Assembly: GCF_000699445.3 (NCBI RefSeq)
Contig: NC_067196.1
Coordinates: 60,765,364-60,829,363 of the forward strand
DNA from: Schistosoma haematobium
Lineage: Eukaryota; Platyhelminthes; Trematoda; Strigeidida; Schistosomatidae
Reading direction: 5' to 3'
DNA length: 64,000 bases
Position 1 is the first letter of the stretch; each line of letters starts with the position of its first letter. Of this stretch, positions 59,946 to 64,000 are shown piece by piece. Below the pieces are notes generated by a model, which did not search any database, was not told the origin of the DNA, and saw only the letters and a program-made list of their open reading frames with translations. A program made the translations under genes and the position numbers.

Positions 59946-61329
59946 TAAAAGAGATTTTTATATTCAGAGTATTTTAATCGAAGTTTAGATTTACTCGTCC
60001 TATAGATTAAAGTTTCTGAAATCTGAAATTCATGTGTCCATCTTGAGAATTGTTGTAAAATAGGTAGAGAAAGAACATGTGATCTAGGTAGTCTATTAAT
60101 GGATGAAGCAAGTCTTCAGCGTTTCCTACTTGTCAATATTACAATTCAGTGTTATGATAATCTTTTAATAATACATTTTATTTAAATTAAACGAAAACTC
60201 CCGAAAAGAATGAAGTGATATTACTAACTAATTATTAGCTTACATAACTTTTGCTTGTTTTATTGATGACAATGATTGAAACATTCTTTTTTCAATTCAT
60301 GGTAGTTTGCTAATATTAACTAAAGTAATTATGTGATTTTCATGCAGTTTAGCATATGATGATCTTAATTAGCATTATCTTTAATTGTAATTTAAATATT
60401 TGTTATCTAACTGTTAAATAGATGTGCTCTTACTCGAACAATTAATTGAATTATTTATGTATATATAAAATAATTCTTTTGAGGTATGCTTTAAATTTAT
60501 AATTTAATCTTTTATTGTTTAATGTGTAAGTCATTAACCTACTACTAATACGTTAGATCGGCCTTGTTTTTTACTATATAAAAAGCAACTTATGATTAAG
60601 AAAAACGATTAGCAAATATCTGTTTAATTGACATTTTCTAAATATCTATAGAACTACTATATTGCTTGAATATATACCATTATGGTATTAGTTTTAAGGA
60701 TTAAGATGATGGTAGTCACTGTATACTATACTATACAAAACCAGACATTTGGATTTATATAAGCTGAAATTTTCAGTAAATGGAAATAATAATAATAGTG
60801 TGGTATATGTTACTCATGTCTACAAACGTAAGTAGTATGTAACACCAATCGGAAGTAGAAGGCCTGGCAACAGAAGGTTAAGATGATCGAATTGAAGAGA
60901 ACGGGAATGTAAACAGATAATAATTGTAATAGAAATGAAGGGACCAAGAAGTTTAAGACAGTTGATAGATTTGTAAATGAAGTATTTAATGTATGTTTTT
61001 CATATTTTACCAAAAAACTGTAATTTCGCATCAATTAATAAATCGGTTGTCCCTACCTGAGTTTTCATTCGCAACAGTAGTAGGCTATTCGATTTTACAA
61101 TTCAATTTATTGTACGTCTACTTTAAATTATATAGCAAAGCGGTAAAAAACACTTCATCAATCCACAGCTTAGATTAGATGTTGATTTTTTAAACTATAT
61201 CGACGTTTCATGTCGCTATGATGAATAGTCAAGTTATATATATGGTAGTTATCATGTCTCATTTTAGGTACTGTCTGTGTATTTTTTCGTTTTCATTTTG
61301 TTAACTTATGTTGTATCTTTAATGCTCAG
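59946..61329. other. AT-rich DNA, no gene seen
   Basis: The interval 60810-61000 has a more balanced, repeat-like composition (aacaccaatcggaagtagaagg) but I cannot assign it. No exon or gene supported. Confidence 0.4.
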
Positions 61330-61475
61330 TCTTTCTTATCATCACTGAAATTATTACTACCTCTATCATTCTAGGATTTGGCGTAGCGAACTCATGTCAA
61401 TGTTAATGGGGTATAGCAAATTGAACCGATTTATATACGTATCAGGTTCCATTTTGCATCTGACTGACTGATGAA
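61330..61475 (+). mobile_element. RTE lineage B, 3' UTR fragment with tail
   Basis: attactacctctatcattc through ggatttggcgtagcg, atgttaatggggtatagc and tatcaggttcc to ctgactgactga, an older version of the 3' UTR; it aligns with the reverse-strand copy at 36280-36400. Confidence 0.7.
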
Positions 61476-62135
61476 CTATCTATGCTATGTGAATAATTTA
61501 AGTTTTGTTGAATTATGATATTGGAGACCTATAGTTCAGAGTAGTGATCTTATTTGTTGGTCTAGTTAATCTTTGTAACCAATATTTCAATTTGACTAAA
61601 TGATATCATTAGGAAAAGGCTGCATATTAAATTGAAGCCGGGTTTGTAAATTAGAGCGATCACTAGATAGGTATCAATGAAAACTCAAATGTATTACATA
61701 ACAGTGGGAAAAATGTTTATAATGAAAATTTTCACTCAGATATTTAATTAAGAGACGTATAGAGTGATGAAATAATTCGTCCCAATTAGTCTCTGATCAT
61801 GACTCCACACTAGTATAAATCTATGATTTACAATAATAAAACAGGATCAATTAAGTGTTAAATAGTAATATGAGAGTTACATTTTTGTTTGAGGCATAAT
61901 ATTTTAACCCGGCCGTTCAAACAGAACTGCGTTAAGTAACATCCTGACATCAGACTATAGTAGTTAAAATTCAACTTATTAAACTATTAAATCATGCCAA
62001 CACGTGAGTTTTTTCAGTTATATTGCAGGACTAAGTTTACATTCAAACCACCTGCTTTTGATAATTATGATTGTGTGTTCTAATTAAAGCTCACACAATT
62101 TTGACAAGTACACCCATAAAACTCACCTAATAACA

Positions 62136-62400
62136 ATCGGTTGGTGAAGGTGTGAGTCTTCATCGACTGGGTTGTTTGGGCATAGGTAACGAATGTTACA
62201 ACCTTCTCCTGCCTTCACGTCTAATGTTTGCTGGTAAAAAACTGAGTTATAGGAAAACCGACGGTGACTAAACCGAAATGTGACATTAGTTTACGAAGTC
62301 ACTGACTGTTGATCGGACAGACAGACATCATCATAGAACTTAGCGCAGATGTGCGTCAGGCTATGTTGCTGTGCTTCAATACCACAAAGATATCAAGTCA
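62136..62400 (+). mobile_element. RTE lineage B, degenerate C-terminal fragment
   Basis: caatcggttggtgaaggtg then catcgactgggttgtttgggc parallels the HRLRWLGHVLRMP coding block of the 5251 copy, followed by decayed equivalents of GWKKVRGGQTKMWHQ and the RCRLLG region. Frames broken throughout. Confidence 0.6.
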
Positions 62401-63461
62401 ACAAGATTAACGGTAGAGGAGTCGAAATAATGTAGTAAAGTGTGATGAAATGGACTGAACATTGAGGAGATGGTTCGCATAGATAATGAAAAGCTACGTA
62501 TGAAGTAGTTATACGTAACTATGAAAATAATGTTGGATAGCTAGCTAGGTAGTTGAAAAAGGGAGTATAGGGTAATTCTAACAATTATTTCCAAAATCTG
62601 TAAATATCTAGATCATCAACTGCCAGATTACATAATATTTAATTGAGATTTAACTATACATTATGAAGAAAGTTTAACTTAATGATGACTACGTAATAGT
62701 AATGAGATGAATATCAAAAGTATTTAAGCGCACAAAGTGAAGGAAACTCTGGAAATTTGATAAAGTAGACTTACTCACTCCTACACGATTTTTATAGGTA
62801 GTCGAGACGGAGAGACTCGTACAAGTTTCTTTTTGATACAGAGGTTAGGTTTCTGGATGTGTATTGAGATATCTTCACCGGTGTCCAAAAGGTGAACCCG
62901 TAAACCATTTGTTAAATTTGAAGGAGCATATTTGATAACTCTAAAAGCATTATCCAAGTCAACTTAGTGGTTTGTGTCCTTTATTATTTTGGGTGGGATG
63001 GTAAATTTCATGGTTTAGGCAACCAGCTTCCAACCGGTAGGTCATAGGCTCGAGCTTCACTGTACCTACTTCGATTTAAGCAGACGAATAATATCACAAC
63101 TACCTACACAAAATTGTCACTTGAAGCTGAGTAAATAAACTTGTTCTTGGTAAATAATTTATATCTTTATCTAACTGTTTAGACTGGGATCACTAATACA
63201 ATACAGAATGCACTTTAGGAATTATATAACTGGCATATTATTATTTCATAATGTAACTGAACATGTAGATTTTGTAGATATTGTTCAGTGGTTCGCCTGC
63301 AATCACTTGATCCTGATTTCATATTTGTAAGTATTCATTAGAATTCGATTTCCGTTATGTGAATGGGGTCTAAATTCACCATTAAGTAGTTAGAATTTAC
63401 TCTCCTGGCACTTTAGCAATAATATCACTTAGGTATTTCTACATATTATGAATGAAAGTAA
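62401..63461. other. AT-rich DNA, no gene seen
   Basis: A short tRNA-like stretch near 63010-63065 (tttaggcaaccag, taggctcgagcttc) may be part of another old SINE; not strong enough to call. Confidence 0.4.
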
Positions 63462-64000
63462 TCATCGGGTATGAAGACATCATGGGAAAACCTGGACTTG
63501 GAAGAAGGAAAGAGAATGGTGAGAGATTCGCAAATTTATGTACATTCAACAAAATGGTTATAGGTTGTACAATATTCTCACACAAAGACATACACAAAGC
63601 TACATAGGTCTCACCAGATCACACTATAGAGAATCATATCAATCATATTTGCACAAGGTCACTAAGTCAATGGAAGATGTGAGAAACAGAATGGAGAGCA
63701 GCTGACATAGCTTCAGATTGCTAAGATGAAACTAAAGCCAAAAAAGCACTGGCCAACTGGATAAACAACATTACAAAGGTTCAATGCAGCCTTCCTTCCA
63801 TATAATGATATACTCAATGGATTAAAAATAGCTCTCAACAGCAGAAATACGTGGAACACCTAGCAGCAACAGTGGAAAAATCTGCAAGAGAATGAAGTAT
63901 GAAACAACTAGATGACATGACGAAGAAACTGGTAGGGAAATATGGTACTCCAGAGTGACCAGTCAAGAGCGAGGAAGGCAAGCCAATCACTGAGATTCAA
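63462..64000 (+). mobile_element. RTE lineage A, endonuclease to pre-RT fragment, continues past the window
   Basis: Distal endonuclease domain: GYEDIMGKPGLGRRKENGERFANLCTFNKMVIG, then HKDIHKAT, a stop, VSPDHTIENHINHI with the Ser-Pro-Asp-His of the domain core and a Trp codon (TGG) decayed to TAG. After a deletion near 63825 it continues with the pre-RT region (cagaaatacgtggaacacc ... gccaatcactgagattcaa), equivalent to about 18675-18830 of the best copy. Several stops. The reverse transcriptase may lie beyond the right edge. Confidence 0.83.

Overview
The window looks like one AT-rich, repeat-laden, gene-poor stretch of a blood-fluke (Schistosoma-type) nuclear genome. The indications are: many tRNA-derived SINE/satellite units (Sm-alpha type) that carry a hammerhead ribozyme; two lineages of RTE-clade non-LTR retrotransposons with short tandem-repeat 3' tails; solo LTRs; long (TA)n and (TAA)n microsatellites; and one exon of a receptor guanylate cyclase/natriuretic-peptide-receptor-like gene with a perfect GTAAGT splice donor. 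The species cannot be fixed from the sequence alone.

Layout. 1-320: hammerhead SINE cut by the window edge. 2276-3557: an unusual RTE insertion (inverted 5' UTR piece, short direct 3' end, about 1.1 kb expanded AAGT/GAGT tail) between 12-bp direct repeats. 5.2-13.5 kb: fragments of both RTE lineages. 14.5-20.7 kb: SINE units, a SINE palindrome, and the best RTE copy (18440-20486), which has all reverse transcriptase motifs but no endonuclease. 21.7-23.5 kb: a decayed RTE copy that keeps 5' UTR and endonuclease sequence. 25.4-28.7 kb: two solo LTRs in opposite orientation. 31.3-32.3 kb: two SINE units, the first apparently inserted with an 85-95 bp passenger. 34.8-40.7 kb: more SINEs, a reverse-strand RTE fragment and an (ACT)n block. 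41873-42803: the only confident host exon. 42.8-64 kb: probably the large first intron of that gene, with sparse repeat relics (a Penelope-like GIY-YIG tail, RTE pieces, a (TA)n run) and an RTE fragment running off the right edge.

The only confident host gene would encode a cell-surface receptor whose extracellular ligand-binding half starts here; its kinase-homology and cyclase domains are not in the window. Everything else is mobile-element biology: RTE elements supply reverse transcriptase, the SINEs probably borrowed such machinery, and the SINE transcripts could self-cleave through the hammerhead. I found no operon, CRISPR array, tRNA or rRNA gene, and no convincing undescribed multi-gene system. 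The points most worth a second look are the inversion-plus-tail insertion, the two best-preserved hammerheads, the stop codon shared by three RTE copies, the SINE-with-passenger insertion, and the hairpin whose loop appears flipped between two repeat copies.
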